Positions 52,039 through 60,778 of a stretch of DNA of 64,000 nucleotides are shown here, one piece after another. Origin of the DNA: Meridianimarinicoccus marinus (GTDB lineage Bacteria; Pseudomonadota; Alphaproteobacteria; Rhodobacterales; Rhodobacteraceae); NCBI RefSeq assembly GCF_040689105.1, contig NZ_JBFBVU010000001.1, positions 323,131 to 387,130 of the forward strand, read 5' to 3'. The notes below the pieces were generated by a model that was given only the letters and a program-made list of their open reading frames with translations, ran no database searches and had not been told where the DNA came from. Positions within the stretch are counted from its first letter, which is position 1. Each line of letters begins with the position of its first letter. Made by a program: the position numbers and the translations under genes.

Positions 52039-52962
52039 ATGACCGTCACCCTGCGCCAATTGCGGTACTTCAAGGCTTTGGTCGAGGCCGGACATTTCGG
52101 CATCGCGGCCGAACGGATGCACGTGAGCCAGCCGGCGCTGTCGGTCCAGATCAAGGAGCTGGAGCTGACCCTCGGTGACCGGCTGGTGGAGCGCCTGCCG
52201 CGCGAGATCCGCCTGACCCCGCGCGGGCGGGCGGTGCTGGCCCGGACCGAGCGGATCCTGACGGAAGTGACCGAACTGGAAAGTGCGGCGCGCCGCGACG
52301 GGCCCGACGCGGTGATCCGGCTGGGCGTGATCCCGACCGTGGCGCCCTATCTGCTGCCGGCGGTGTTCGAGGATCTGGCCGCGCGCGGGCAGGTGCGGCT
52401 GCAACTGCGCGAGGCGCAGACCGCGACCCTGACCGCCGAACTGCTGGATGGGCGGCTGGATGCTCTGCTGATGGCGCAGCCCGACCGCGATCCCCGTCTG
52501 GCCGCGCAACCGCTGTTCGAGGATCGCTTCCTGCTGGCGGGCACGGCGCCGCGTCTGGCGCGGGTCGCGGCGCGGATAGAGCATCTGCGGCCCGCGCTTC
52601 TGGATCCCGACGACCTGCTGTTGCTGGATGAAGGCCATTGTCTGGCCGATCAGGCGCTGGAGGTCTGCGGGCTGGATCGCAACGCCCTGCGGGTCGATCT
52701 GGGCGCGGCCTCGCTGGCAACGCTGTGCCGCCTTGTGGCAGCCGATCACGGGCTGACCCTGTTGCCGGAACTGGCACTGGCCAGCGAATGCGCGGCCTCT
52801 CCCGAGATCGCCCTGCGCCGGTTCGAAACGCCGGAACCGCGCCGGGTGCTGGCGCTGGTCCGCCGGGCCGGAGCGGCGGACGAACCCTGGGTTAGGGACC
52901 TGGCCGATCTGCTGACGCGCGCCGGAAGGCGGGTGCAGACGGCGGCCGCGCAACGGGCGTGA
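52039..52962 (+). CDS. oxyR: OxyR hydrogen peroxide regulator (LysR family)
   Basis: 307 residues. N-terminal winged helix-turn-helix (RQLRYFKALVEAGHFGIAAERMHVSQPALS). The redox pair is Cys201 and Cys210 in LLDEGHCLADQALEVC, nine apart as Cys199/Cys208 of E. coli OxyR, so peroxide would oxidise them to a disulfide. It is convergent with the peroxiredoxin gene, a usual OxyR target, supporting the assignment. Start ATG 52039. Confidence 0.92.
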   Translation: MTVTLRQLRYFKALVEAGHFGIAAERMHVSQPALSVQIKELELTLGDRLVERLPREIRLTPRGRAVLARTERILTEVTELESAARRDGPDAVIRLGVIPTVAPYLLPAVFEDLAARGQVRLQLREAQTATLTAELLDGRLDALLMAQPDRDPRLAAQPLFEDRFLLAGTAPRLARVAARIEHLRPALLDPDDLLLLDEGHCLADQALEVCGLDRNALRVDLGAASLATLCRLVAADHGLTLLPELALASECAASPEIALRRFETPEPRRVLALVRRAGAADEPWVRDLADLLTRAGRRVQTAAAQRA

Positions 52963-52980
52963 CCACCGCACCGAAACGCA

Positions 52981-53004
52981 AAAGCGGGCCCCGGAAGGCC
53001 CGCC
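52981..53004 (-). terminator. Intrinsic terminator of the peroxiredoxin gene
   Basis: Minus strand: GCGGGCC-TTCCGG-GGCCCGC followed by TTTT. It serves the peroxiredoxin gene; in the oxyR direction it lacks a T run. Confidence 0.7.
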
Positions 53005-53029
53005 CCGAAAATTGCCACTGTTGCCGCGA

Positions 53030-53578
53030 TCAGGCGGCGGCGGTGGCGTTGGCTTCGCGCAGGTAGTTCAGCACGGTTTCCGGCGAGGACACGCCATAGG
53101 GATCTTCGCCATGGTTGTCGGCCAGGCCGGGCTCTTCGAACCAGGCTTCGACAGTGCCGTCGTTGACGATGGCGGCATAGCGCCAGGACCGGGCGCCGAA
53201 GCCCAGGTTGTCCTTGGCCACCAGCATGCCCATCTTGCGGGTGAATTCGGCCGAGCCGTCGGGGATCACCTTGACGTTCTTCAGGCCCTGGTTCTCGGCC
53301 CATTTGTTCATGACGAAGCTGTCGTTGACGGACAGGCAGTAGATCTCGTCGATGCCTTCGGCGTTGAAATCGTCGAAGCCGTTTTCGAAGCCGGGCAGTT
53401 GGTAGGTCGAGCAGGTCGGGGTGAACGCACCAGGCAGGGCGAACAGGACCACGCGCTTGCCGGCGAAATAGTCGGAAGTGGTCTTGTCCTGCCAGCGGAA
53501 AGGGTTCGGACCTTCGATGCTGTCGTCGCGGACGCGGGTGTGAAAGGTCACTTCGGGAAGCTTGAGGCCAGCTTTCAT
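53030..53578 (-). CDS. Peroxiredoxin (Prx5 type)
   Basis: 182 residues. Reduces hydrogen or organic peroxides. The peroxidatic cysteine lies in LPGAFTPTCSTYQLPGF (PxxxTxxC motif). No second resolving cysteine is conserved nearby, so a 1-Cys or glutaredoxin/glutathione-dependent mechanism is likely. Convergent with oxyR. The upstream region shared with lipA carries an Irr-type palindrome 56 bp before ATG 53578. Confidence 0.92.
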   Translation of the reverse strand: MKAGLKLPEVTFHTRVRDDSIEGPNPFRWQDKTTSDYFAGKRVVLFALPGAFTPTCSTYQLPGFENGFDDFNAEGIDEIYCLSVNDSFVMNKWAENQGLKNVKVIPDGSAEFTRKMGMLVAKDNLGFGARSWRYAAIVNDGTVEAWFEEPGLADNHGEDPYGVSSPETVLNYLREANATAAA

Positions 53579-53633
53579 GGGGACTATCCTGTATCAGACG
53601 TAGAGATATTGCCGCGCTGCGGCATGACTTTGA

Positions 53634-53650
53634 TTTAGAAATGTTCTAAA
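53634..53650. promoter_or_regulatory. Irr-box-like palindrome (TTTAGAA-N3-TTCTAAA)
   Basis: TTTAGAA-ATG-TTCTAAA: perfect 7-bp inverted repeat with a 3-bp centre, the form of the ICE element bound by the iron regulator Irr in alphaproteobacteria. It lies between the divergent peroxiredoxin (56 bp) and lipA (113 bp) genes, so it could affect either. Binding is inferred. Confidence 0.6.
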
Positions 53651-53763
53651 CCAGTTACAAGTCGGAACCGGAGTTTTTTGCCAGGGCATGGCGGCTATGC
53701 GCTCAAGACACGGGACAAGTCAGCAAGACTGGCCTATAGATGCGGCACTGGAGGAGGAAATTG

Positions 53764-54714
53764 ATGCGTGATCTGAACATCCCCGAGCAGCGCCACCCGG
53801 AAAAGGCGCACCGGCCCGACAATGCCCAGCCGAGAAAGCCAAGCTGGATCCGCGTCAAGGCGCCGATGTCGGACGGGTACAAGAAGACCCATCAGATCAT
53901 GCGCGAGCACAAGCTCACCACTGTCTGCGAGGAAGCGGGCTGTCCCAATGCCGGCGAATGCTGGAGCCAGGGCCACGCCACCATGATGATCATGGGCGAG
54001 ATCTGCACCCGCGGCTGCACCTTCTGCAACGTGGCCACTGGCCGCCCCGATACGCTGGACGCCTTCGAGCCGGGCCGCGTGGCCGATGCGGTCAAGAAGC
54101 TGGGTCTGAACCATGTGGTCATCACCTCGGTGGACCGTGACGATCTGGAAGATGGCGGGGCCGAGCATTTCGCCCAGACCATTCGCGCCGTGCGGCACCG
54201 GTCGCCCGACACCACGATCGAGATCCTGACGCCGGATTTCCTGAAATGCTCGGATGACGTTCTGGAGGTCGTGGTTGCGGCCAGGCCGGATGTGTTCAAC
54301 CACAATCTGGAAACCGTGCCGGGCCTCTACCCGGAGGTGCGCCCCGGCGCACGCTACTTCCATTCGCTGCGCCTGTTGCAGCGGGTCAAGGAACTGGACC
54401 CGACGATGTTCACCAAGTCGGGCATCATGGTCGGTCTGGGCGAGGACAAGCAGTCCGTGCATCAGGTCATGGACGACATGCGCGCCGCCGACATCGATTT
54501 CCTGACCATCGGCCAGTACTTGCAACCCACACCCAAGCACCACGTGGTGGATCGTTTCGTGACACCCGATGAATTCAAGGCCTATGAAAAAGCCGCCTAT
54601 GGCAAGGGCTTCCTGATGGTCTCGGCGACGCCGCTGACGCGGTCGTCCTATCACGCGGGCGACGATTTCGCCCGGCTGCGCGACGCCCGTCTGGCCAAGC
54701 TCGCCAAGGGCTGA
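53764..54714 (+). CDS. lipA: Lipoyl synthase
   Basis: 316 residues. Radical SAM enzyme that inserts two sulfurs into octanoylated proteins. Radical SAM cluster CTRGCTFCNV (CxxxCxxC); the auxiliary cluster is CEEAGCPNAGEC near residue 59; and the terminal RSSYHAG serine is conserved. GGAGGAGG lies 6 bp upstream of ATG 53764, which is used instead of ATG 53740. It contains two 4Fe-4S clusters, consistent with iron control by the Irr-type box upstream. Confidence 0.97.
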   Translation: MRDLNIPEQRHPEKAHRPDNAQPRKPSWIRVKAPMSDGYKKTHQIMREHKLTTVCEEAGCPNAGECWSQGHATMMIMGEICTRGCTFCNVATGRPDTLDAFEPGRVADAVKKLGLNHVVITSVDRDDLEDGGAEHFAQTIRAVRHRSPDTTIEILTPDFLKCSDDVLEVVVAARPDVFNHNLETVPGLYPEVRPGARYFHSLRLLQRVKELDPTMFTKSGIMVGLGEDKQSVHQVMDDMRAADIDFLTIGQYLQPTPKHHVVDRFVTPDEFKAYEKAAYGKGFLMVSATPLTRSSYHAGDDFARLRDARLAKLAKG

Positions 54715-54736
54715 CACCGCTCCTGCCGCGCGGAAG

Positions 54737-54760
54737 AAAAGGGGCCCGCAGGCCCCTTTT
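54737..54760. terminator. Bidirectional intrinsic terminator
   Basis: AAAAGGGGCC-CGCA-GGCCCCTTTT: perfect 10-bp stem flanked by A4 and T4. It can end lipA (plus) and the cytochrome c' operon (minus), which are convergent here. Confidence 0.85.
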
Positions 54761-54783
54761 GATGTTAGGGCTTCTCCAGACCC

Positions 54784-55230
54784 TTATCTCTCGGCACGAT
54801 TGACCTTGTGACAGGCGGTGCAGGCACCGCCGATATTGCTCACGGCCGGACCCAGGTCGTCGTGCGCGTCGATCTGGGTCGCGGCGGTTTCCGCGGCCAC
54901 GCGCAAAGCATCGGCCTTGTTTGAGAAATCCTCGTAGTTCTGCCAGATCGCGGGCAGCGCCCTTGATTTTTCGCTCATTTCCTCGGCTTCGAACAGGGCC
55001 GGTACCTCGGCTGCGGTTTCCGCGATATTGGCGGCGGCGGCCTGCGCTTCTTCCGCGTCGAAGGCCATCTCGCCCTTGGTCATCTTGATCAGGATCCCGA
55101 TACTGCCATTCATGGATTTCATGACTTCCATGCGCTGCTTGATGATCGGATTGGTTTCCTCGGTTTGGGACAAGGCCATGGTGCCGAGTGTCATCGGCAG
55201 GACAAAAGCGAGGCTCTTCAGGATATTCAT
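54784..55230 (-). CDS. Cytochrome c'-type (class II) periplasmic cytochrome
   Basis: 148 residues. Signal peptide MNILKSLAFVLPMTLGTMALS; four-helix bundle starting PIIKQRMEVMKSMNGSIG; C-terminal heme site CTACHKVNRAER. This is the class II layout: a five-coordinate heme that binds NO or CO in the periplasm. It follows a diheme cytochrome gene by 29 bp on the same strand. Function may be NO detoxification or electron storage; no specific partner is visible. Confidence 0.85.
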   Translation of the reverse strand: MNILKSLAFVLPMTLGTMALSQTEETNPIIKQRMEVMKSMNGSIGILIKMTKGEMAFDAEEAQAAAANIAETAAEVPALFEAEEMSEKSRALPAIWQNYEDFSNKADALRVAAETAATQIDAHDDLGPAVSNIGGACTACHKVNRAER

Positions 55231-55259
55231 GTGGGGTCTCCTCGGGTTGGGTGAAATTG

Positions 55260-56156
55260 TCAGGGGGCGCTGGCCACGGGGGGAAGGGCGGCGATATAGG
55301 CCGCCACCGCGGCACGGTCTTCGGCGGACAGCTTCGCCATGTTGTTGATCACATCGACCATATGGCCGCCTGCCGCGTCGAAGTTCGGGGTGAAGCCGGT
55401 TTCCAGAAAAAACACGATGTCGGACTCACCCCAGTCCAATGCTGCCGGGGTGATGTTGGGCACCTTGCCCTTGCCCGACGGGTCTGGCGCGCCCGCCATC
55501 CAGCGGTCGGTGTCCATGCCCCCCAGCGCCGTGCGCGGGGTATGGCATTCGCCGCAATGGGCCAGCGCCTCGACCAGATAACGCCCGCGTTCCAGTTTCG
55601 GATCGTCGCCCACTGGCAGCACCCAGTGATCGGACAGATACAGCAGGTTCCAGCCGAACATCGCGCGGCGGATGTTGAAGGGGAAGCCCACCTGGTGCGG
55701 CTGGCTGGGGGCATCGGACGCGGGCAGGGTGTCCAGATAGGCCTTCAGGTCGGCGATGTCCTGAAGCTCCATATGGGTATAGGCCGTATAGGGAAAGGCG
55801 GGGTAGTAATGCTCCCCCTCTGGGCTGACGCCGCGTGTCAACGCGCCCGCCAGATCCGCCAGATCCCAGCCGCCGATGCCGTGATCGGGATCGGGCGAGA
55901 TGTTGGGGGCGATGAAGGTGCCGAAATCAGACGGGAATTTTTGGCCACCCGACAGCACCCGTTGTGCCTCGCCCTCGGCCCCCGGTGCCATGTGGCACGA
56001 GGCACAACCGGCCGCGGTGAAGATGGTTTCTCCCGCCACCGGATCGCCGGTCAGCCCGGCGACGTCGCTTTCGGGCATTGGACGCCCTGCAGAGACGGTC
56101 CACCCCACGCCGGCCAAAGCACACAGGACAATCAGACCGATGAAAAGACGCGACAT
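55260..56156 (-). CDS. Diheme c-type cytochrome
   Basis: 298 residues. N-terminal anchor (SRLFIGLIVLCALAGVGWTV) then two heme sites: CASCHMAPG (about residue 51) and CGECHTPRT (about residue 202), each with downstream methionine candidates. The YYPAFPYTAYTHME block is typical of the cytochrome subunits of alcohol and aldehyde dehydrogenases. It precedes the cytochrome c' gene and may form a small periplasmic electron-transfer unit with it. No dehydrogenase gene is in the window. Confidence 0.85.
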   Translation of the reverse strand: MSRLFIGLIVLCALAGVGWTVSAGRPMPESDVAGLTGDPVAGETIFTAAGCASCHMAPGAEGEAQRVLSGGQKFPSDFGTFIAPNISPDPDHGIGGWDLADLAGALTRGVSPEGEHYYPAFPYTAYTHMELQDIADLKAYLDTLPASDAPSQPHQVGFPFNIRRAMFGWNLLYLSDHWVLPVGDDPKLERGRYLVEALAHCGECHTPRTALGGMDTDRWMAGAPDPSGKGKVPNITPAALDWGESDIVFFLETGFTPNFDAAGGHMVDVINNMAKLSAEDRAAVAAYIAALPPVASAP

Positions 56157-56238
56157 ACAGGCTCCGGCACGGTGAAATGCAGTGACACGGATACCCTTGC
56201 ACAAGGATTGGCGGCTGTCCTGCCCCTTGGTCACCGCC

Positions 56239-56436
56239 TCACAGGGGTGTGATCGGAACCCCGCGCCGCCCGACACCCCGGTCCGGGATCAGCCAGTCGG
56301 GCCAGCCGTAAATCTGTTCCCACAGCACGAAAGCGGCGCAAATCAAAAGAATCAGCAGCAGGATGCGGAACTGCGCCCAGCTTGGCGGGCGCCGCACCAG
56401 GTTCGACATCCGCATGAGCCATTCCGGCGGGATCAT
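56239..56436 (-). CDS. Small single-helix membrane protein downstream of hpt
   Basis: 65 residues, ATG 56436 overlapping the hpt stop by ATGA, so coupled. Residues about 23-45 form one hydrophobic helix (FRILLLILLICAAFVLWEQI) flanked by Arg/Pro-rich segments. No family was recognised. Coupling to hpt suggests a real gene, but no function can be read. Confidence 0.65.
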   Translation of the reverse strand: MIPPEWLMRMSNLVRRPPSWAQFRILLLILLICAAFVLWEQIYGWPDWLIPDRGVGRRGVPITPL

Positions 56437-56972
56437 TCGGTAAAGCGCACCTTGCCGATATAGGGCAGGTTGCGGTTGCGCTGGGCGTAGTCGATGCCAT
56501 AGCCGACCACGAATTCATCCGGAATCTGGAAGCCGGTCCAGTCCGCCTGCACGTCTACTTCGCGGCGGGACGGTTTGTCGAGCAGCACGATCGAGCGCAG
56601 CGATTCCGGCTTGCGCTGCTTCAGCAGGCCAACCACATGCGACATGGTGTGGCCGGTGTCGATGATATCCTCGACCAGCAGCACGTCGCGGCCCTCGATG
56701 CCGCTGCGCAGGTCCTTGAGGATGCGCACCTCGCGGCTGGAAATGGTGGAGTCGCCATAGGAGGAGGCCTCGATGAAATCGACCTCGATATCCAACTCCA
56801 GCTCGCGCACGAGGTCGGCAATGAACACGAACGAGCCGCGCAGCATCCCCACCACGACCAGCTTGTCGACACCGGCATAATGGGTCTCGATCTCGCGGGC
56901 GAGATCCTCGATCCGGGCGGCAATGGCCTTGGCCGAGATCATCGGATCGATTACATAGCTGCGGTCTGACAT
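56433..56972 (-). CDS. hpt: Hypoxanthine phosphoribosyltransferase
   Basis: 179 residues. Salvages hypoxanthine and guanine with PRPP. The PRPP motif is DVLLVEDIIDTGHTMSHVV, preceded by GSFVFIADLVREL and followed by DEFVVGYGIDYAQRNRNLPY. ATG 56972 gives the normal family length. It leads a two-gene unit with the small membrane protein. Confidence 0.95.
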   Translation of the reverse strand: MSDRSYVIDPMISAKAIAARIEDLAREIETHYAGVDKLVVVGMLRGSFVFIADLVRELELDIEVDFIEASSYGDSTISSREVRILKDLRSGIEGRDVLLVEDIIDTGHTMSHVVGLLKQRKPESLRSIVLLDKPSRREVDVQADWTGFQIPDEFVVGYGIDYAQRNRNLPYIGKVRFTE

Positions 56973-57043
56973 ATCGTCCCCTTGATTTCACGGGTCAACT
57001 TTACGATACGGGCGCCCAATGTCTTGCCGTCAAAAGGACACAG

Positions 57044-57502
57044 ATGCCCCGTCACGCCGAAAAACGCCACATGCCCTATAGCGCGGACCAGATGTATGCG
57101 CTGGTCGCCGATGTGGCCGCCTACCCGGACTTCCTGCCGTGGTGCGCCGCAGCCCGCATCCGGGCGCGCACGCCCCAGGGCGATGCCGAGGTGATGGAGG
57201 CGGATCTGGTGATCTCGTTCAAGGTGTTCCGCGAACGCTTCGGCAGCCGTGTCACCCTGTGGGCGGAGGCCCGCAAGATCGACACCGAATATCTGGATGG
57301 CCCGTTCAAGTTCCTGAAATCGCACTGGGTGTTCGAACCTGCCGAGGATGGTGGCTGCAACGTCGATTTCTTCGTGGATTTCGAATTCAAGAACCGGGTG
57401 TTGCAGAAGGTGATCGGCGTGGTGTTCCACGAGGCCATGCAGCGCATCGTGCGCGCCTTCGAGGATCGCGCCAAGGCGCTCTATGGCGCGTCAGGCGTCT
57501 AG
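57044..57502 (+). CDS. Coq10/RatA-family START-like ubiquinone-binding protein
   Basis: 152 residues. Coq10-type polyketide cyclase/START fold: YSADQMYALVADVAAYPDFLPWCAAARI, then VTLWAEARKIDTEYLDGPFKFLKSHWVF and FKNRVLQKVIGVVFHEAMQRIVRAFEDRA. It probably binds ubiquinone or its precursors and supports respiration. The same family contains E. coli RatA, but a toxin role is not supported here. AAAGGA precedes ATG 57044; its end overlaps convergent cinA by 12 bp. Confidence 0.9.
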   Translation: MPRHAEKRHMPYSADQMYALVADVAAYPDFLPWCAAARIRARTPQGDAEVMEADLVISFKVFRERFGSRVTLWAEARKIDTEYLDGPFKFLKSHWVFEPAEDGGCNVDFFVDFEFKNRVLQKVIGVVFHEAMQRIVRAFEDRAKALYGASGV

Positions 57503-57961
57503 GGCGGCTTCCAGCAAGTCCAGCGCCCGCGCCACGGTGGCGGCGCGCACCTGCGCCCGGCCAATGGCGCCGAAGTCCTGTGTTTCGACGTGGGTGGGCT
57601 GGCCGGTCATGGCCAGGCCGAAGCAGACCCGGCCTTCGGGCTTGTGCTCCGACCCGCCCGGCCCGGCGATGCCGGTGACCGAGACCGCCAGTTGCGCGTC
57701 TGACCGGGCCAGCGCGCCTTCGGCCATTTCGCGGGCCACCTGTTCCGACACCGCGCCATGGGCGTCCAGCGTGTCGGCCTGTACGCCCAGCATCGCCTGT
57801 TTGGCAGCGTTGGAATAGGTGACGAAGCCGCGATCCACCACGTCTGACGATCCCGCCACCTCGGTCAGCGCGCCCGAGATCAGCCCGCCGGTGCAGCTTT
57901 CGGCGGTGGCGACCCTCAGCCCACGGGCGCGGGCCTTGTCCAGAATGCGCGCGACGGTCAT
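57491..57961 (-). CDS. CinA C-terminal-domain protein (NMN amidohydrolase-like)
   Basis: 156 residues, only the C-terminal domain of CinA: GLRVATAESCTGGLISGALTEVAGSS, GFVTYSNAAKQAMLGV and VSVTGIAGPGGS. The PncC activity (nicotinamide mononucleotide deamidation) is expected in NAD recycling. It overlaps pgpA by 4 bp (ATGA) in an ispDF-pgpA-cinA operon that is conserved in Rhodobacterales. Confidence 0.9.
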   Translation of the reverse strand: MTVARILDKARARGLRVATAESCTGGLISGALTEVAGSSDVVDRGFVTYSNAAKQAMLGVQADTLDAHGAVSEQVAREMAEGALARSDAQLAVSVTGIAGPGGSEHKPEGRVCFGLAMTGQPTHVETQDFGAIGRAQVRAATVARALDLLEAALDA

Positions 57962-58458
57962 TGGCCCATCAGCCCGTGCGAGACCCCGGCGGCCAGCGCC
58001 ACCACCACGGCGGCCATGACGCCCGCGATCAGGTCGTCCAGCATCACGCCCCAGGGGGTGTTCTTGCGGTCGGCCCAGCCTACAGGGCCGGGTTTCCAGA
58101 TGTCGAACAGGCGGAACATCACGAAGGCGCCGATCCAGCCCGGATAGGGAAAGACCCACGGATCGGCGCCTGCGTGCCACAGCCCCGCCGACAGCGGCCA
58201 TAGCGCGATCCAGACCCCGGCGGTCTCGTCGATCACCCATTCCGAGGCATCATGCGCGCCGGTCAGCGCCTCTTCGCGGCCAATGGCCCAGGTGCCGACA
58301 GCGATGACAATCAGGGTGGCCAAAAACAGGCCCGGAAAGCCGGTCAGCCCGTGAATGACCCAGGCCAGCGGGATCGAGGCAGCGGTGCCCCAGGTGCCGG
58401 GGGCCGGACGGATCAGACCGACACCGCCCAGGGTACAGATGGCGCGGGTCAGTCTCAT
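57958..58458 (-). CDS. pgpA: Phosphatidylglycerophosphatase A
   Basis: 166 residues, membrane protein. Dephosphorylates phosphatidylglycerol phosphate. Recognised by GVGLIRPAPGTWGTAAS, VIDETAGVWIAL and FDIWKPGPVGWADRKNTPWGVMLDDLIAG, the PgpA signature. Start and stop both overlap neighbours by ATGA, in the order ispDF-pgpA-cinA. Confidence 0.95.
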   Translation of the reverse strand: MRLTRAICTLGGVGLIRPAPGTWGTAASIPLAWVIHGLTGFPGLFLATLIVIAVGTWAIGREEALTGAHDASEWVIDETAGVWIALWPLSAGLWHAGADPWVFPYPGWIGAFVMFRLFDIWKPGPVGWADRKNTPWGVMLDDLIAGVMAAVVVALAAGVSHGLMGQ

Positions 58459-59606
58459 GCCGCCACCAGCGCGGCGGTGGCAATCGCGGCGATGCCTTCG
58501 CCCCGCCCGGTAAAGCCCAGCCGTTCCGAGGTGGTGGCCTTGACGCTGATGCGCCCGGCCTCCAGCCCCGTGATCTCGGCCAGACGCGCCTGCATGGCGG
58601 TGGCATGGGGGCCGATCTTGGGCATTTCGCAGACCAGCGTGCAGTCGATGTTGCCGATGGCAAAGCCCCGGCTGGCGGCCAGATCGACCGCGTGTTTCAG
58701 GAAGATATCGCTGGGCGCGCCCTTCCACTGCGGGTCCGAGGGCGGGAAATGGCGGCCGATGTCGCCTTCGGCCAGCGCGCCGTAAATGGCGTCGGTGATG
58801 GCATGCATGCCGACATCGGCATCCGAATGGCCCAGAAGCGCCTTGTCGTGGGGCACGGTGATGCCGCACAGGACAACGCCGTCGCCTTCGCAGAACCTGT
58901 GCACGTCATAGCCATTGCCGAGGCGGATATCCATCTGCGCTCCTTCGCGTTCGCCCAGCAGAAGTTCGGCGCGGGCGAAGTCCTGGGGCAGGGTGATCTT
59001 GATGTTGTTCTCATCCCCGGCGGTGATGGCCACGTCAAGCCCGTGGGCGCGGGCAACCTCCACATCGTCGGCGGCGCCGCCGGGGTGGGCGGCATGGGCG
59101 GCGCGGATGGCGTCAAGGTGAAAGCCCTGCGGGGTTTGCGCCCGGAACAGACCCGCGCGATTCTGGGTGCCGGTGACCTGCCCGTCAGCACCGCGCCAAA
59201 GCGCATCGGTGACGGCGACGGCCGGGGCCGCGCCGGGATGGGTGGCCAATGCGGCCAGAACCCCGTCGATCACCCTGCGGCTGACGAGCGGTCGTGCCGC
59301 ATCATGGATCAGCACACGGTCGCAGGTGTCGGGCACCGCCGCCAGCCCGGCCTGCACCGAGGCATCTCGGCTGGCCCCACCGTGCACCACGTGTAAAGGC
59401 AGGTCCGGGTGGGGCAAGGCCGCGAACAGATCGGCGTCCTCGGGGTGGATCACCATCACCAGCACCGACACCTGCGGGTGCCGCGCCAGCGCCCGCAGGG
59501 TATGGGCCAGCACCGGTTCCCCGCGCAGGGGCTGGTATTGCTTGGGCAGGGCGCCTCCGGCGCGGGTGCCGCGCCCGGCGGCAACGATGACAGCAGCGGC
59601 GGTCAT
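58455..59606 (-). CDS. ispDF: Bifunctional IspD/IspF (MEP isoprenoid pathway)
   Basis: 383 residues: IspD (CDP-ME synthesis, 1-225) starting AAAVIVAAGRGTRAGGALPKQYQPL, fused to IspF (MEcPP synthase, about 228-383) starting MDIRLGNGYDVHRF and containing GHSDADVGMHAITDA with zinc ligands. The fusion is characteristic of alphaproteobacteria. ATG 59606 is the natural start. It overlaps pgpA by 4 bp. Confidence 0.97.
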   Translation of the reverse strand: MTAAAVIVAAGRGTRAGGALPKQYQPLRGEPVLAHTLRALARHPQVSVLVMVIHPEDADLFAALPHPDLPLHVVHGGASRDASVQAGLAAVPDTCDRVLIHDAARPLVSRRVIDGVLAALATHPGAAPAVAVTDALWRGADGQVTGTQNRAGLFRAQTPQGFHLDAIRAAHAAHPGGAADDVEVARAHGLDVAITAGDENNIKITLPQDFARAELLLGEREGAQMDIRLGNGYDVHRFCEGDGVVLCGITVPHDKALLGHSDADVGMHAITDAIYGALAEGDIGRHFPPSDPQWKGAPSDIFLKHAVDLAASRGFAIGNIDCTLVCEMPKIGPHATAMQARLAEITGLEAGRISVKATTSERLGFTGRGEGIAAIATAALVAA

Positions 59607-59794
59607 GGGATCCTCCGATCAGATGCCGATTGTTTAGGACTTGCACCTGTGAGAGACAATCCATGCCCGATAGCCGGGGTATTTGCTCAAAAAATGTGCA
59701 GAATGTGGTTGAGGCGTCTTAAATGCGCCCGTCCACTTTGCTATTGCTGGGCGGGCACGTACAGAAAAAAGACATTCGCGTAAGGATTGAGCAG

Positions 59795-60778
59795 TTGTCC
59801 ATTCGCTTGGCACATCAGGAAATCGCACCCAATGTGGTGCTGGCACCGATGGCGGGGATCACCGATCTGCCGTTTCGCAGGCTCGTGTCCCGCTTCGGCG
59901 CCGGGCTGGTGGTGTCGGAAATGGTCGCCAGCCAGGAAATGGTACAGGCCAAGCCCGGCGTGCGCGAGCGCGCGGAACTGGGTTTTGGCGAGACCCGCAG
60001 CGCCGTGCAACTGGCCGGGCGCGACCCGTATTGGATCGCCGAGGCCGCGCGCATGGTCGAGGCCAATGGCGCCCGCATCATCGACATCAACATGGGCTGC
60101 CCAGCGAAAAAGGTGGTGGGCGGCCTGTCGGGCTCGGCCCTGATGCGCGATCTGGATCTGGCGCTGCGTCTGGTGGAGGCTGTGGTCGCCGCCGTGTCCG
60201 TTCCGGTGACGCTGAAAACCCGGTTGGGCTGGGACCATGACTGCCTGAATGCGTCCGAGTTGGGGTCCCGCGCCGCCGATGCCGGAGTGCAGATGCTGAC
60301 GGTGCATGGGCGCACCCGCTGCCAGTTTTACAAGGGGCGGGCCGATTGGGCAGCAATTGCCCCGGTGGTCGATGCGCTGGACATCCCGGTGCTGGCCAAT
60401 GGTGACATTTGCAACGGTCCGGATGCGCGCGCGGCGCTGGCGGCCTCTGGCGCGGCCGGGGTGATGGTCGGGCGCGGCGCGCAGGGCCGGCCCTGGGCAT
60501 TGGCAGAAATCGCCACCGATCTGCACGGACAGCCCGCGCCACAGGTTCCCGAGGGGAGAGATTTCGTGGACATGGTCGAGGACCATCACAAGGACATGCT
60601 GGGTTTCTACGGCGCAAGCCTGGGCCTGCGCGTCGCGCGCAAGCATCTGGGCTGGTACATGGACACCGCCAACACGCCTGCAGCGCTGCGGCGCGAGGTT
60701 CTGACCGCCGCCGCCCCGGCGCAGGTGCATGCCCTTCTGCCGCTGGCGCTGGATGCCCATGCGGAGATGGCCGCATGA
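59795..60778 (+). CDS. dusB: tRNA-dihydrouridine synthase (DusB/NifR3)
   Basis: 327 residues. Reduces uridine to dihydrouridine in tRNA. The flavin barrel shows VVLAPMAGITDLPFRRLVSRFGAG, INMGCPAKKVV with active-site Cys, and VLANGDICNGPDA. The start is placed at TTG 59795 because AAGGA lies 8 bp upstream and it matches the NifR3 N-terminus; ATG 59723 would add a 24-residue extension. First gene of the nifR3-ntrB-ntrC-ntrY operon; it overlaps ntrB by 4 bp. Confidence 0.93.
   Translation: MSIRLAHQEIAPNVVLAPMAGITDLPFRRLVSRFGAGLVVSEMVASQEMVQAKPGVRERAELGFGETRSAVQLAGRDPYWIAEAARMVEANGARIIDINMGCPAKKVVGGLSGSALMRDLDLALRLVEAVVAAVSVPVTLKTRLGWDHDCLNASELGSRAADAGVQMLTVHGRTRCQFYKGRADWAAIAPVVDALDIPVLANGDICNGPDARAALAASGAAGVMVGRGAQGRPWALAEIATDLHGQPAPQVPEGRDFVDMVEDHHKDMLGFYGASLGLRVARKHLGWYMDTANTPAALRREVLTAAAPAQVHALLPLALDAHAEMAA

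Noticed and set aside
57044..57502. RatA-like toxin assignment for the Coq10-family protein
   Set aside because: Family members in alphaproteobacteria are best explained by the ubiquinone-binding START role, and there is no RatB or antitoxin partner.
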